Assembly (NCBI RefSeq): GCF_038396675.1
Contig: NC_088932.1
Location: forward strand, 26,447,501-26,511,500
Length of the DNA stretch: 64,000 nucleotides
Direction: 5' to 3'
From: Hydra vulgaris
Lineage: Eukaryota > Cnidaria > Hydrozoa > Anthoathecata > Hydridae
Below, in pieces: positions 1 to 17,928 of this stretch. The translations under genes and the position numbers were made by a program. The notes below the pieces were generated by a model, which worked only from the letters and a program-made list of their open reading frames with translations, was not told the origin of the DNA and ran no database searches. Positions within the stretch are counted from its first letter, which is position 1, and each line of letters opens with the position of its first letter.

Positions 1-113
1 TTCTGGTATTTAAATTGTTTTATTCAAAGTTGCTTTGAAAAATAATTTTTTGATAATTTTAATAAAATTCATGTTTTTGTATTGTTACAATCACTTTTAT
101 TTTTATAATTTAG

Positions 114-3898
<3,785 letters not shown>

Positions 3899-3935
3899 GT
3901 GAGTATTTTAAATATATAGTTATTTTATTAAAATT

Positions 3936-3937
<2 letters not shown>

Positions 3938-3993
<56 letters not shown>
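3938..3993. repeat. (TA)n microsatellite
   Basis: A TA run of about 55 bp lies just upstream of the 3991-4297 inverted repeat. Confidence 0.95.
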
Positions 3994-3996
<3 letters not shown>

Positions 3997-4297
3997 TAGT
4001 ATAAAATCAGTTAACAAAAATTTATCTCATTTAACACTGTGTTTCATCAATAAAGACTCATCAAAAATGAAAGATCAGATTAATAAAACTTCAATTTATG
4101 CCAAAATATAAATTACAGGAAGTCACAAATGTCTTAACTACTGTAAATTTTCACACATTTGTGGAATTTGCTGACACTTTTATAAAATGAATTCTTTGGA
4201 AATGATTACTAATGCTTTTTTAGTAAAATATTTTTTAAAAAAAAGGTTGACTTCATTTAACTATTATTTGAGCTCATTTATTTTTGTAGTTTTTTAG
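3991..4297. repeat. Left arm of 0.3-kb inverted repeat
   Basis: This segment reappears inverted at 5183-5492 with scattered mismatches, for example ATCTCATTTAACACTGTG against its complement near 5440-5460. The two arms enclose a Penelope-like fragment and a short copy of the neighbouring tyrosine-recombinase gene. Confidence 0.88.
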
Positions 4298-5094
4298 GAG
4301 AAACTTACTTTCGTGCCTACATTTAGAAATTAATTCTGATTTTTTGTTTAATAAACATTCTTGGTTTGCATGTGTAATTATTTCAAATTTTTTTTGTAGG
4401 CATAGTATACATTTTTTGGAAATATCGTTATATGCAGGTGCTGATTAAAGGATGGATCAATTCAGCATAAAATCATCAATATTTTTATCTTTTAATTTCC
4501 ATATAAATTTTGAAAGCATGGTGTCTTTTGAGTACTTTTTATTTTTAAAAGATTGCTTATGATTGGCAAAACGTTTTTTTCCATTCACCCTCTGTTATGC
4601 CAATATATTGTTTATCAGGTATATTCTTAGAAGTTTTTCATTTAGGATTTCTTTTTTGTTTAACAAAGCATTATTGTGACCTTTTATAATTTTTTCCATA
4701 TTTTTTGTACAACTGTTGCTAACTTTTTTGTATTTTGATTAAAAATTTTACGTAATTTATTAGAGGGGGGGAAATGCTTATCGACCAATTTTAAAAACAC
4801 TTTTTCTATGTTAGTGGAATCATTTTTGCTATATGAGGGGTTGAACAAAATTACATTTCTAGTTCTATTTCGCTTTTTTTTATTCTTTTTTTCAGGGTCA
4901 AATTTTAATTTTAGTAAATTTTCAAAATCACTTTTTTTAAGGGCATCTTCAAATATTCGTTTAGAGGAATTGAATACATTTTTATTAGAAGAGTTTTGAT
5001 TTAGCCTGTTATTAATCAAAATCAGGATTTGTTTAAGAATTTGAGGTGGATGATTTGATTTAATATTAATATAAGAATTTTGTAGCAAGTGCAT
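4285..5094 (-). pseudogene. Penelope-like element relic 1 (linker and GIY-YIG part)
   Basis: Minus strand. The open part (4684-5094) contains [40 protein letters not shown] and a following segment, which I know as the linker between reverse transcriptase and endonuclease in Penelope-like elements. Downstream, in broken frames, are KYSKDTMLSKFIWKLKDKNI, APAYNDISKKCILCLQKKFE and LLNKKSELISKCRHESKFLL, the GIY-YIG endonuclease tail with its Cys/His knuckle. The reverse transcriptase core is missing, so this is 5'-truncated. The end of the coding region runs into the left inverted-repeat arm, so that arm is probably the element's 3' untranslated region. Confidence 0.8.
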
Positions 5095-5182
5095 CAGACA
5101 GCGATGACGATTGGCTTGGTGTGCAATATTTTAAAAAAAGGCTGGAAAATAATTCTACAATAAATTAGGTGATGGATCTAAG
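5075..5182 (+). repeat. Partial duplicate of the Crypton-like gene
   Basis: About 105 bp, including GTAGCAAGTGCATCAGACAG, matches 6001-6110 inside the tyrosine-recombinase relic with few mismatches and small indels. It is wedged between the Penelope fragment and the right inverted-repeat arm. Confidence 0.85.
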
Positions 5183-5492
5183 CTAAAAAAACTACAAAAA
5201 TAAATGAGCTCAAATACTCGTTACATTAAGTCCCCTTTTTTAAAAGATTTTTTTTAAAAAAAAAAAGCATAAGTAATCATTTCTAAAGAATTCTTTTTAT
5301 AATAGTGTTTGTAAATTCCACAAATGTGTGAAAATCTACAGTTGTTAAGACATTTGCAACTTCCTGTAATTTATATTTTTGTATAAATTGAAGTTTTATT
5401 AATTTAATCTTTCATTTCTGATGAGTCATGTGTTGATAAAACACAGTGTTAAATGAGATAATTTTTTGTTAAGTGATTTTCTACTAATTTAT
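5183..5492. repeat. Right arm of 0.3-kb inverted repeat
   Basis: Inverted partner of 3991-4297. The inner edge is marked by GAGCTC with its flanking TTTATTTTTGTAG (complemented), the outer edge by CTAATTTAT. Confidence 0.88.
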
Positions 5493-5609
5493 AATTACCC
5501 TGTTCTTTTAAGAACATTGAGTACTCTAGTTCTAGTATTTGTAGAATACATTTTAAAATTGTTTAATTATCAATTGTCATAAGTTTAAATATTTTTTTTA
5601 TTGCTAGAG

Positions 5610-7990
5610 AAGTGTCACACTTAGACAGGCATTTAATGTCTAAAAAACATGCCTGAGATGAGTTAAAAGCAAAAAATGCCAGAATAGATTTTAATCTTAA
5701 CCTACCAACAAAAATCCTTTGTCCTTCTAAAATGCATTCAAAAGTCCGTATTTACAAAAAACAAAGATGTGGATATCCGAACTGCTTGAAGGAAGTTAAA
5801 AGAATGAACAATCATCTAAGGCAGTTCCATGGTTTAAAAACCAAGGAAGAAATTAAAAGAGCCAATATTTTTTCAAAACTTGTTCTTGAGACTTTCATCG
5901 ATGAAGCTTCATGTGGTATGAGCTCAACTGATACATCAACTGACGATGAAGGATTGCTGGAAAAAAATTTTACCAGAGAAATTCACAATGGTAACAATTT
6001 TTTAGCAAGTGCATCGGACAGTGATGACAATTGGCTCGGTTTGCAATATTTAAAAAAAAGGCTGGAAAATAATTCTGGCAATTATTTAGGTGATGGACCT
6101 AAGCTTAAAAATAAAAGAGTTTCAGCTAATGAGGAGAAATCTGGTGATGTATCAGCTAATGAGGAGGAATCTGGAGATTCGTCTGTTGACTTTGATGATG
6201 GTGACCAGATATTTCATATGGCTTCAAATGAAGAAGAAAGTTTTTTGGATAGTTTTGTAGTTTGGATGCAGAGCCCAGATGGTGGAATTAAACCTCAACG
6301 AACTGCCATAAAACATAAAAATGTTATAATGGGTGCTGTTAGACATGCTTCAGATGATGAGATCAATTACAAGCATCTAGCATGCACATCGTTTTTGAAC
6401 TCTTGGATGTTAAAAATGCAGGAAAACCAAAAACAGCCATGAACTATTAAAACATACTTAGGTTCAGTCCAAATATTTTTAGATTTTTGCATTTTAAATA
6501 AAAAAACAGAAATACTTTCAAACGATGAGTATACAAAATTAAAAGTGCTAATAAAGCAATGGCAGCGTACATTAAACAAGGGTGTTCAAGAGTGGCAGCA
6601 CGAGAAAGATATGGAAGATTTTCATAACTTTCCGTCTGCCGAGGAAATTATTCAAATTGACATTTCTTATTATGTTAAAAATGCAAAATATGTTATTAAA
6701 AACAGCAACAGCATTAGCTTTACTTTAACAAAAATAAACTATTGTTTAGCCCGGTCATATTTGCTGGCTTACATTTTGTTAGACAATGCATCCAGGCCTG
6801 GTGCAACAACCAATATGACAATTGGAGAGTCTCAAAAAGCCCTATATAAAGATATGAGTTACACCATTAGTGTTAAGAAGCACAAGACAGGGTATAAAGG
6901 GCCTGCAAACCTTGTATTAACTGTTGAACTTTACAACGAAGTTTCAAAATACATAAATTTTCTTTTAAATTAGAAGGATTATCTATTCCCAGTGAAAAAG
7001 ATAAAGTTTTTGTAAGCTATAGTGGTGCTGCCATGGATACTTCAATGGTGACTTCGCAGTTTTCCTTATTTTGGAACCGTGCGTTAGGTAAAAAACCGAC
7101 AGATTTTTCTAAAATGAACCCAACTCTTATTGGAAAATACACAACAACCAAAGTTCATAGCGACTTTCCCGATTTCAAGCAGAACACAGCACACCATTTA
7201 TGTCATAGCTTGAACGTTCCTGAAAAAAAGTATGCTTTATTTGAGAATCGAAATTCAGCATCTAGAAAAAGTTCTCAATTGCATTATTTTCAAAGAGCAG
7301 ATGATTTAATTGATGATAAAAATAATGGAAAGAAAGAGATAAGTAGCACTATAAATTTATTTGAAACTGAAATTAAACAGGGATCAATAACAATAACTGA
7401 TGTAAGAAACAAAATATCAGTTGAAGATGGTTTTAAGGAGTGCGACAAAAAAAAAATACTAGATAAAGTTAGACTCGAAATACGAAAGAAAAAAAGGTTA
7501 CAACTCCGATTCGTTCTCATCATCCAATTCAGTTGCCATCAGTTGAACCAGCAAATGAAAATTCTACCATGGTTAATTCTATAAAGACCTATAGTCTAAG
7601 AAAAAAAGAAAACATAGTCGTAAATAAAAATAGTGAAACATTTGAAAGTGTAGAAGAGCGTGAAGCTATGGATTTCACTTATGAAGACGTTGATTATGTG
7701 CCACCATCTCCACAAATAGTTATGAAAAGGACAAGAAAAGAGTTTACTGAAGAAGATAATCATCTTATATACAAGCATCTTTCAGGTACTTTCAGGTACT
7801 GCATCTTTCAATCTACTCTAATGAACCAATTATTAAATCCAAGTTTGTAGCAATTTTGAAAAATCAAACAGATTTGGTTGATCTTGTGAAAAGGTTTAGG
7901 GTGCAGTCTTTAATTGTTAAGATGAGGACAGAAAGACAAAAGCATAATAACAAACTTTTAAAAAAATTGATAAAATTTGAAGTGTTAAAA
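5610..7990 (+). pseudogene. Crypton-like tyrosine recombinase relic with zinc fingers
   Basis: The frame opens with a zinc-finger tail (VSHLDRHLMSKKHA near 5610), then CGYPNCLKEVKRMNNHLRQF, a second C2H2-like finger, and an acidic linker. The recombinase core has ASRPGATTNMTIGE (the Arg box, near 6795), VKKHKTGYKGPANL (the Lys strand), TLIGKYTTTKVHSD and AHHLCHS followed by KKYALF (His, His and Tyr positions). In relatives I know, the third motif reads IRK; here it is IGK, so an active-site Arg appears lost. Breaks: TGA at 6440-6442, a frameshift near 6965, another in a poly-A tract near 7490, and a small tandem duplication at 7782-7798. A basic, Myb-like C-terminal part follows (EEDNHLIYKHLSG). 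There are no TIRs, as expected of a tyrosine recombinase element. A DIRS-type origin is possible but no reverse transcriptase is linked to it. Confidence 0.75.
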
Positions 7991-8242
7991 CTTTGAAAAG
8001 TTTCAGTTTATTCTAACATTTAGCCTTTTATTTTTATTAAATTTTAAAGAAATTTATAAGAATATACTTATAGAGTGTACACTGCGACCATTTTCTATAG
8101 GCGCATGCGGATTATGTCTTAATAACGTACTTAACTGCATTTTTATAGTGTATTTCAATAAATTATAAATAAAGTATTAAAATAATAAAAATTATCAAAA
8201 AATAATATCATTATTTGCTAAAAACATTTTTAAAAAAATTGT

Positions 8243-9823
8243 TTGCTAAAAACTTTTCATCAGTATCATCTCTTGATCCCATTAGTTGCGTTCTACCTGA
8301 TATTGCCAACAAACAGGTTGATCCATTGCTGGACATTCGTATCACTCCAGCTTCTGTATCTTAAGTGATTTCCTGCCTAGACTCTTCTACAGCTTGTGGC
8401 CCGGACAACATACCTGTTATTGTCTCACAGAAGTGTTCTTTGGAGCTATCGTCTATACTCTCAAAACTATTCAACAAGCCCTTATCAGAGTCTTGTTTTC
8501 TAGCCTGCTGGAAAGCGGCATCTGTTATCCCTATCTTCAAAAATTGTGAGAAAAAATTGTGAGAGCAATCTGATTCGTCTAACTACCTTTCCATTAGTCT
8601 TCTTCCTATCATAAGCAAGGTTTTTGAATCTTTAATTAACAAACACTTAATTTCTCATCTTGAATCTAATAACTTACTTTCTGACCATCAATAAAGTTTG
8701 GCATGCTGGTCTTCTCCATAAGCTTTTTTCTTATGGTATATCTGGCAACGTCTTTAAGATTATTGAATCCTTCCTTTCCAATCGTAATATAAAAGTTGTC
8801 CTCGATGGACAGCACTCTTCTTCTTATTCTGTAACTTCACGGGTTCCTCAAGGTTCAATCCTTGGCCCTATACTCTTTTTTATTTACATTAACGATCTTC
8901 CAGATATTCTCACATCTTAGGTGGCATTGTTTGCTGATGATACTACCATTTATTCTTGTCATAATAAAAAACCAACACTTTCTGATTGCTTGGAGGAGAC
9001 ATTTTAGCTTGAAAAGGATTTCACTTCTTCTACAGCATGGGGCTTACAGTGGCTGGTGAACTTCAATACAGATAAAACTCAATTTTTTTCAGCCAATCAT
9101 TATCGCAATAATTTATATCTTCCTATATTTATGAACGGTGATGTACTCAACGAATCATCTACTCTTCATCTTTTAGGATTAACTCTTACTTCCAATCTTT
9201 CTTGGAAACCATATATCAAATCAGTTGCAAAATTAGCATCTGCTAAGGTTGCATCTCTTTATCAAGCTCGTCACTTGTTTACTTCGGATTCTATTCTCTA
9301 TCTCTATATATCTCAAATCCGACCTTGTATGGAATACTGTTGCCATATCTGGGGCGGATCTTCTAATGATGTCCTTTCTCTTATAGACAAAGCGCAAAAA
9401 CGCATTGCAAACATAGTTGGACCTGCTCTTGCAGCCAACCTCCAACCATTATCACATCGTCGTAATGTTGCTTCTCTTTCTCTTTTCTACAAATACTATA
9501 ATGGGCACTGCTCTAAAGAGTTAGCGTCTATTGTGCCATCTACAAAAATTCATTCTCGTGTTACTCGTCATTCAATTAAGTCTCATCCTTTTTCTGTGAC
9601 TGTTCCCAAGTGCTCCAATGCTTATTCGCCTAGTTTTTTTCCTCGAACATCAGCTTTTTGGAATTTGCTTCCTTCATCTTGCTTTCCTAATTCATATAAT
9701 TTGAAATCCTTTAAGTCGTCCGTCAATCGTTATCTTGCTCTACAACCTTCATCTTTTCTCTTCCAGTAACTTCCAACTTTAATTAGTGGTAGCTTGCAGC
9801 CCTGTTGGAAGCAAAGATGTAAA
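8243..9823 (+). pseudogene. LINE-A copy 1: non-LTR reverse transcriptase, 5'-truncated
   Basis: Reverse transcriptase of an APE-type non-LTR retrotransposon, probably of the Jockey/CR1 group. Visible blocks in order are CGPDNIPVIVSQKC, NKHLISHLESNNLLSDHQ, KVWHAGLLHKLFSYGISGNV, SRVPQGSILGPILFFIYIND, ALFADDTTIYSC (catalytic Asp pair, 8930-8940) and a long open C-terminal part at 9056-9769 ending FLFQ. In-frame stops occur at about 8363 and 8918. About 120 bp between LLSDHQ and KVWHAG present in copy 2 are deleted here. The 3' end carries the family hairpin CTTCCAAC...GTTGGAAG (9770-9811) and a short A tail. The endonuclease half is absent. Confidence 0.88.
9770..9811 (+). other. LINE-A 3'-end stem-loop
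   Basis: CTTCCAAC at 9770-9777 pairs with GTTGGAAG at 9804-9811. The same hairpin ends three other LINE-A copies at 22147-22187, 26384-26424 and 28128-28167. It is likely the reverse transcriptase recognition site. Confidence 0.7.
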
Positions 9824-10639
9824 AAAAAAAATTTAAAAGTGCGCCTGCATGTTACCTTTTCTTAACTCAAAATAATGATGAATTTCAAATAAAATCTTAA
9901 AATATTTTAATTCAAAATATGTTCATTATAAATAAATATGTTTGCCTAATATTCATCGATAACTATTTAAACCTAGAAACATGAAAAAATAACGTTTTTT
10001 AATAGCAAATTTTTTAAAAAAGTGCGCCCTTATGCTACTTAAATCAAGAAATTTATATTGATAAATATATTGTCATAAATTTAATTAAAATTAAAAACTT
10101 TAATTAAATTAATAAGAATAATAGTAGAAATTAAAAACTCCATAAAAACATTTATCTACTAGTGCATGATAATGACGAAACAAAGAGAGCATCAACTTCT
10201 GCTTATATACTTTCTCGATTGAAAAGTTTGCATCAAAACCAAACCAATCTAACACATTTCAGTAACTTCACTCAAGACTGTGCGCCAAAATATAAATTAC
10301 AAGTAGCAAAAAATATATAGAAAACTAAATTAAAAAAAGTGGTGGAAATATGATATTTATAAGGGGATTTCACTTGGTTTTCAATAACAATCGTTGTTTT
10401 TTAGCGAAGTTTTACCATAGCGAGGGGAATTATGTTTAGCCCTCATGTTACGCTAGTAATAAAAATAATTGAAGAACCAGTTAATTTTACATGCGCAACA
10501 AATAATTCTTCAAAAAAAAAAACAATTTAAAACGAAAATAGAAATTATTTTGCAACTTTTTAAAAAATATTGGTTCAAAATACTGAATTTACGCTTCTCT
10601 TGTCTCTACTTTAAAAGTCGTAACACCAGGGCTCTTTTG
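9824..10639. other. AT-rich spacer, no gene seen
   Basis: No supported coding region. The fragment GTGCGCC recurs at about 9839, 10022 and 10281 without a clear repeat unit. Confidence 0.6.
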
Positions 10640-10647
10640 CAAAAACT

Positions 10648-10895
<248 letters not shown>

Positions 10896-10899
10896 AGTA

Positions 10900-13239
<2,340 letters not shown>

Positions 13240-13444
13240 CATATTTATATATATAGATCTATAGTTTGTTGGCTTTGGGAAGAGCGAAATAAAAAAAGTG
13301 ATTCTTACGCCAACATATACGTCACTTTCAATTACTTTTAACTTTCGTCTAACATTTGCGTGTTGGACAAAAGTAAAAACCATTAATTAATTACAAATTA
13401 TTCGTTTTTTAAAAAAACCACAAAAACGCAAATTTAATTAACCA

Positions 13445-13537
13445 GAATGTTTTTAAAAACATTCTGAATGTTTTTAAAACATTTTGAATGTTTTTAAAAC
13501 ATTTTGAATGTTTTTAAAACATTTTGAATGTTTTTAA
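13445..13537. repeat. 20-bp tandem repeat of a palindromic unit
   Basis: Unit GAATGTTTTTAAAACATTTT is repeated about 4.5 times. Each unit contains the near-palindrome AATGTTTT-AAAACATT, so the array can form several stacked hairpins. T-rich low-complexity DNA follows to about 13660. Confidence 0.92.
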
Positions 13538-13667
13538 CAATATAAACAATGTTTTTTTTTTTTTTTTTTTTTAATAAAATGTGTTTTTTTTTATTTTTTT
13601 TATAAAATTTTTTTATTTTGTTTTTTTTAATAAAAGGTTTTTATGTTAATTTTTTTACTGTAAATCA

Positions 13668-13850
13668 TGCGCGGAGTGTTGCTACATCGACTATCTTATA
13701 GCCTGACTCGCAAGGGAGTGCTGCTACATCGACTGACAAATAGCCTGACTCGCAAGGGAGTGCTGCTACATCGACTGACAAATAGCCTGACCCGCAAGGG
13801 AGTGCTGCTACATCGACTGAGGGTTTGGTTGGGGCAGGCAGTCTATCATT
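13668..13850. repeat. 42-bp minisatellite (GTGCTGCTACATCGACTGA)
   Basis: About four units, each containing GTGCTGCTACATCGACTGA and AGCCTGACTCGCAAGGGA, with period 42. It is markedly richer in GC than its surroundings. A single related unit, with the same following phrase GGGTTTGG, appears at about 25866-25955, so this is a dispersed repeat family whose internal unit has expanded here. The 62-residue ORF over it is a translation of the repeat. Confidence 0.9.
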
Positions 13851-13937
13851 ATTAAAAAAAAAAATTCCGGTCTTGCATTTTAATTTTTACTTTTTGTCAA
13901 CAAAATATGGAAAAAACTTTCGGACAACATCTAAGGG

Positions 13938-14118
<181 letters not shown>

Positions 14119-15559
14119 ATAGGCTATTAGAAAACCTGTTTAAGAACCTATTAGCAAAATATTAAATATAAAACATAGATTACTTATTTTTCTATTCAAA
14201 AGATCCTTAAAAAACACCAACAAATTTAAATAAAGAAACAAGATATAAAGCTTATTATTATTGAGAAAAATCTTCGTCATCTTCGAAAATGTCTGCATTT
14301 TAGCATTTAGATTCTTGATAGCTGACTATTTTGATCTACAGTGAGAAACTTTCTATTAAATCAAAAAAAATTGCCAACTTTGAACAAACAAAAACTTTGA
14401 AACAATTTGATAACTAGGAGTTTGATACCTGTTTGAAAGACGTATTATCTTATATTGCTATGATCTTTGGTAACACTTCTACGAGTAACTTCACCAGTAA
14501 ACATCTAAAAAGAAGTTTACTGGTGATTAAAAACCTAAAGGAGAACACATTGGCCATCACTTTAAGTTACATTCTATACAGCTATTAAGTTACATTCTAA
14601 ACAGCTATATATTTTGTAGAATAAAACCTTTATAATTTTAGTTTTTCTTTTTAATTAAAATAATTTAATTATTAAAGTTATACAGTTAAATTGTATTTTA
14701 GATTTCAATCTATTACAGATCTCCTTACTAGAGATTGAACTTTAGATTTTTTTAGATATCTCCTGAAAGCATTTTATTTAAACAACTCCCAAATTGGTAA
14801 AACAGATTAAAGTTTTGTAATTTTTTAATTTTGTAATAACAGCAAAATAATTCTTTAAAAAAATTTTTAAACAGTTTTTTTCGATGAATTAAATCTTTAA
14901 AATATGAGAAGAAATTATTTCTTTGTTTTAAAATTTTACAGACCAAGCGGGGAATAGAGAAGCAAAACTGTGACCATGCAACAAAGATTAAATAAATTTA
15001 GAAAGATAAATAACATTGACTTGTCCAAATGATAAACAATCTTATAAATTTGAGTCTCACTTCCATACAAATCACAATGTCAAAAATACAGTGGTAGATT
15101 TACTTTTTTTAGTGATTCACAGTAAAAACTGTGTCTTAAGCTAAGAGTCCATTTAATTGCTTTGTGCTGAACATATTCTAGCAAGGCTATTTAGTTTTTT
15201 AGAAAGTAACAGAGACAGAAACTATGCATGAAAAGAAATCCAGTAAAAAGATTTCATATTTTTCATAAAAATATTTATTTTGGCATTCCAAAAACTTGTA
15301 GGACCTTTGAACATGATTGTATATGTATTTGAGATTTTACAAGTATAGTCCACTTGAGATTTAAAAAGTATAGTCCACAAGATTTGTATATATACTTAAA
15401 AATATAGATGGATAGAGAGATAGACATATAGATTACATGTAAAAATAATTCCTAGATGTTGCACTTTAGTAAAACTTCCAAATAACTATAATATAAACAT
15501 TGTTATATTATGGATATTTGTAATAAACAAGATTTGCAAAAAAAAATTATAAAATTATA
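14119..15559. other. AT-rich DNA, no gene seen
   Basis: Contains a small fold-back at 14497-14533 (TTCACCAGTAAAC against GTTTACTGGTGA), a 24-bp duplication of GTTACATTCTA at 14568-14610 and a direct repeat of AGTATAGTCCAC at 15342-15380. No coding region is supported. Confidence 0.55.
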
Positions 15560-16560
15560 AAAACGAAGTGCACCATTATAGATCATCATTTACAAATGTC
15601 AAGTTTAAGCAACCAAATGAATGTGCACAAACACTTCTGTCAGTATCATCAATAAATAACTCAGAGGAGCCATTTTTTATTTACTTATAAGGATGTTTTA
15701 GAAAATTGGAAGTTACTTTAATGAAAGATTCACAAGCTGATTTTTCCAAATCACTAAGCTTTTCTTTAAATATATCATTTTTCTCTAACTGCATAACATG
15801 AGGACCAACAAACATTCCCTCTTTAATTTTTGCCTCACTCAGTTTAGGAAATACTCTATCAAATAAAAAAATCGGTTACCCATGTCCATAGTTTTTACAA
15901 AGTATTTTTTTTTTCACTCATTATCCATAACTTTAATGAAGTTTTTCATGAGCCTAAGTTTTATGTGTAAAGGTATTAAAAATATATTACCAATAGAGAT
16001 TTGTTAATATTTTTTTTTGTCCTGGATTATAAGATTATTATTTAGGCCAGTCTTTCTTAACCTAATAATTGTTTCAGTCCTGCTATCCCACATACAAATA
16101 AAACAACAGTGTTTTGTATACCTAGTTGTAATCCTAAAATAAGGGCAATCACCATCAAACCTCCACAAACATTCCATTTGTGTTTGCAGTATTGAAATTT
16201 TTTTGAAGATAAATTTAATAGTTTCATAAAATTTTTTTAAGCTGGAAGCTTTATTTAATGGTATAAAGGAAAGTTTATTGCCTATATGTAACTTTATATT
16301 TTCTTTTATTTTTGGTTGGAATAAATTTCATCTCTTTAATCAAGAGCCTAATACCTCTGCCTGTTGTTAGGACAAGTCACATCTTTTGTATCATAAAACA
16401 ACAATCAGTTGAGTGGATTGTTGAATCTGTCCAAAAACAATGTGATTTTAAACTGCATAGATCAAGATTCTTGCTAATCCAGTAAGAAAAACCCACACAT
16501 GTAAACATAACAGTTTTTTCTTTTCCAATGGCAAAGCCAAAATACTGATATACAACTTAG
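15560..16560 (-). pseudogene. Relic of a repeat-associated protein of unknown function
   Basis: Minus strand, several frames. Readable pieces in order are NKLSFIPLNKASSLKKFYET, QMECLWRFDGDCPYFR, TKHCCFICMWDSRTETIIRL, FLIPLHIKLRLMKNFIKVMD and KIKEGMFVGPHVMQLEKND, then LSDLEKSACESFIKVTSNFL. I have seen this block order in many copies in arthropod and cnidarian genomes, always as an unnamed protein. Whether it belongs to a transposon or is a captured host gene I cannot say. Stops and frameshifts make this copy non-functional. Confidence 0.55.
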
Positions 16561-16781
16561 TTATTAATGGTGTCCAATTGCTTTGCTGAGTTTTAAAAGT
16601 ATTGTCAACACAAATTTAAAGGGATCTTTCTTTGTTTAAAACAAAATAAGAAACATAATAGTAAAATTTGCTGTAGCGACAATATACAAATATGCAGAGC
16701 ATGCGAAGATGCTATAATAGCAATTATACAAGTTTAAGGACATTTAACAATATTGCCTGGCAAAAAACTCCCAGTTTTTAA

Positions 16782-17000
16782 TTACTTTGTTGTTAAAGAA
16801 GCTATTTCTTGAAAAAATAACTTCTTTAACAACACCACCATGTCCCTGGTAGTACTGAGCTCAACATTTCTCCGCGCAGCAACCTTGTTCACCGAGGTTT
16901 GTGTTTCAGAGTTGAGAGAGGGTTCTAACCATAAAAGTAGCCTGTTGTGGCTTTCTCGGCATTGGGGAGGTGAATAATTAAAAAAAAAAATACTTGACAC
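16782..17000 (-). other. Open minus-strand segment of unknown nature
   Basis: A 72-codon open frame with no recognised domain. Its first 45 bp (complement of 16947-16990) resemble 17928-17970, the segment flanking the hAT terminus, which suggests a small dispersed repeat rather than a gene. Confidence 0.3.
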
Positions 17001-17079
17001 TAATTAGATATACTTTCACCCATAATTACTCTTTGTGTTCTACTGATTATGAAATGCTCAATCCATGCTAGCAACTTTC

Positions 17080-17928
17080 CATTAATGCCATAGGCTAATT
17101 TTTTGCTTAGATGTATACCATTTTTTACTTATATAAAAAAAAACTAACTTAGTAGTTAGTCTAAGCTTGCATTTTCCACTTTAGTCAGAATTTTAAGTTT
17201 TCAAAAAATACATGTTTTTTGAAAGCAATTTTTTTTACTTTTTAAATTTCAATTCATCTCCCCAAGATTTTACTTTCCAATCTGGAATCTGATTGTAGTT
17301 TGACATAAATTGCCACACACGATTTTAAAATTACCCATTGAGGAGGAGACGATGAAAAGAGTGTATATAATCTTAAAAGAACACCAAAAAAAAAAATTGC
17401 ACTGATGGAAGACAGTACACCATCAACAAAAACAAGAGTGAGTGAATGGTTTGCACAAGGAACATATAAGGCCTTATGATTCATTTCCAGAAAACTCTCT
17501 TGAACACCTTTTACTTTTACTTTCATATTAGCACCATTATCATAAGATTGACCTCGACTGTCTAAAATATTTAGATCCCAATTTTTTGCCTGTGAAATAT
17601 CCAAAGAAATTTTTAAAAATGTCAATACCTACTCTAGTTTAACAGATTTTTATAAAGTTTGAATTTGGATTTCGAGAGTGTTAAACAATATTATTTTTGC
17701 ACTAATAATATTGCTTTTCTCACCTTTCTTTACGCTTGCATAATTTAGTTAATATAACAATTAAAGAGCCAAATTTTTTTTATTAATAGTAACAGTAACA
17801 GTATATATTTAGATATTTTTATTATAAAAAAAACAAAAAAATTTTTTTTTAACTTTTAAAAAGGGCCCCTAAAAATCCTGCCTCCCCCCTTCCCCATTGG
17901 GGGTGTGAGGGAGCCTAGCCACGGCTCT
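17080..17928 (-). pseudogene. hAT transposase relic (ZMYM1-like) with one terminus
   Basis: Minus strand. The open part 17254-17625 has LDILDSRGQSYDNGANMK-like residues (NILDSRGQSYDNGANMKVKV), ALYVPCANHSLTLVFVDG and FFGVLLRLYTLFSSSPPQW, the RNase H-like core of the hAT group with its Asp and Cys/His motif. At the upstream edge, the complement of 17909-17928 begins CAGAGCCGTGGCTAGGCTCC, a typical hAT terminus. The other end and the C-terminal dimerisation part are absent. Confidence 0.75.

Noticed and set aside
4684-5094. Host gene encoding a Lys/Asn-rich protein
   Set aside because: Its residues match the Penelope linker and it is contiguous with a GIY-YIG tail.
13668-13850. CRISPR-like array
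   Set aside because: The units are directly adjacent with no unique spacers, in a eukaryotic context; it is a minisatellite.
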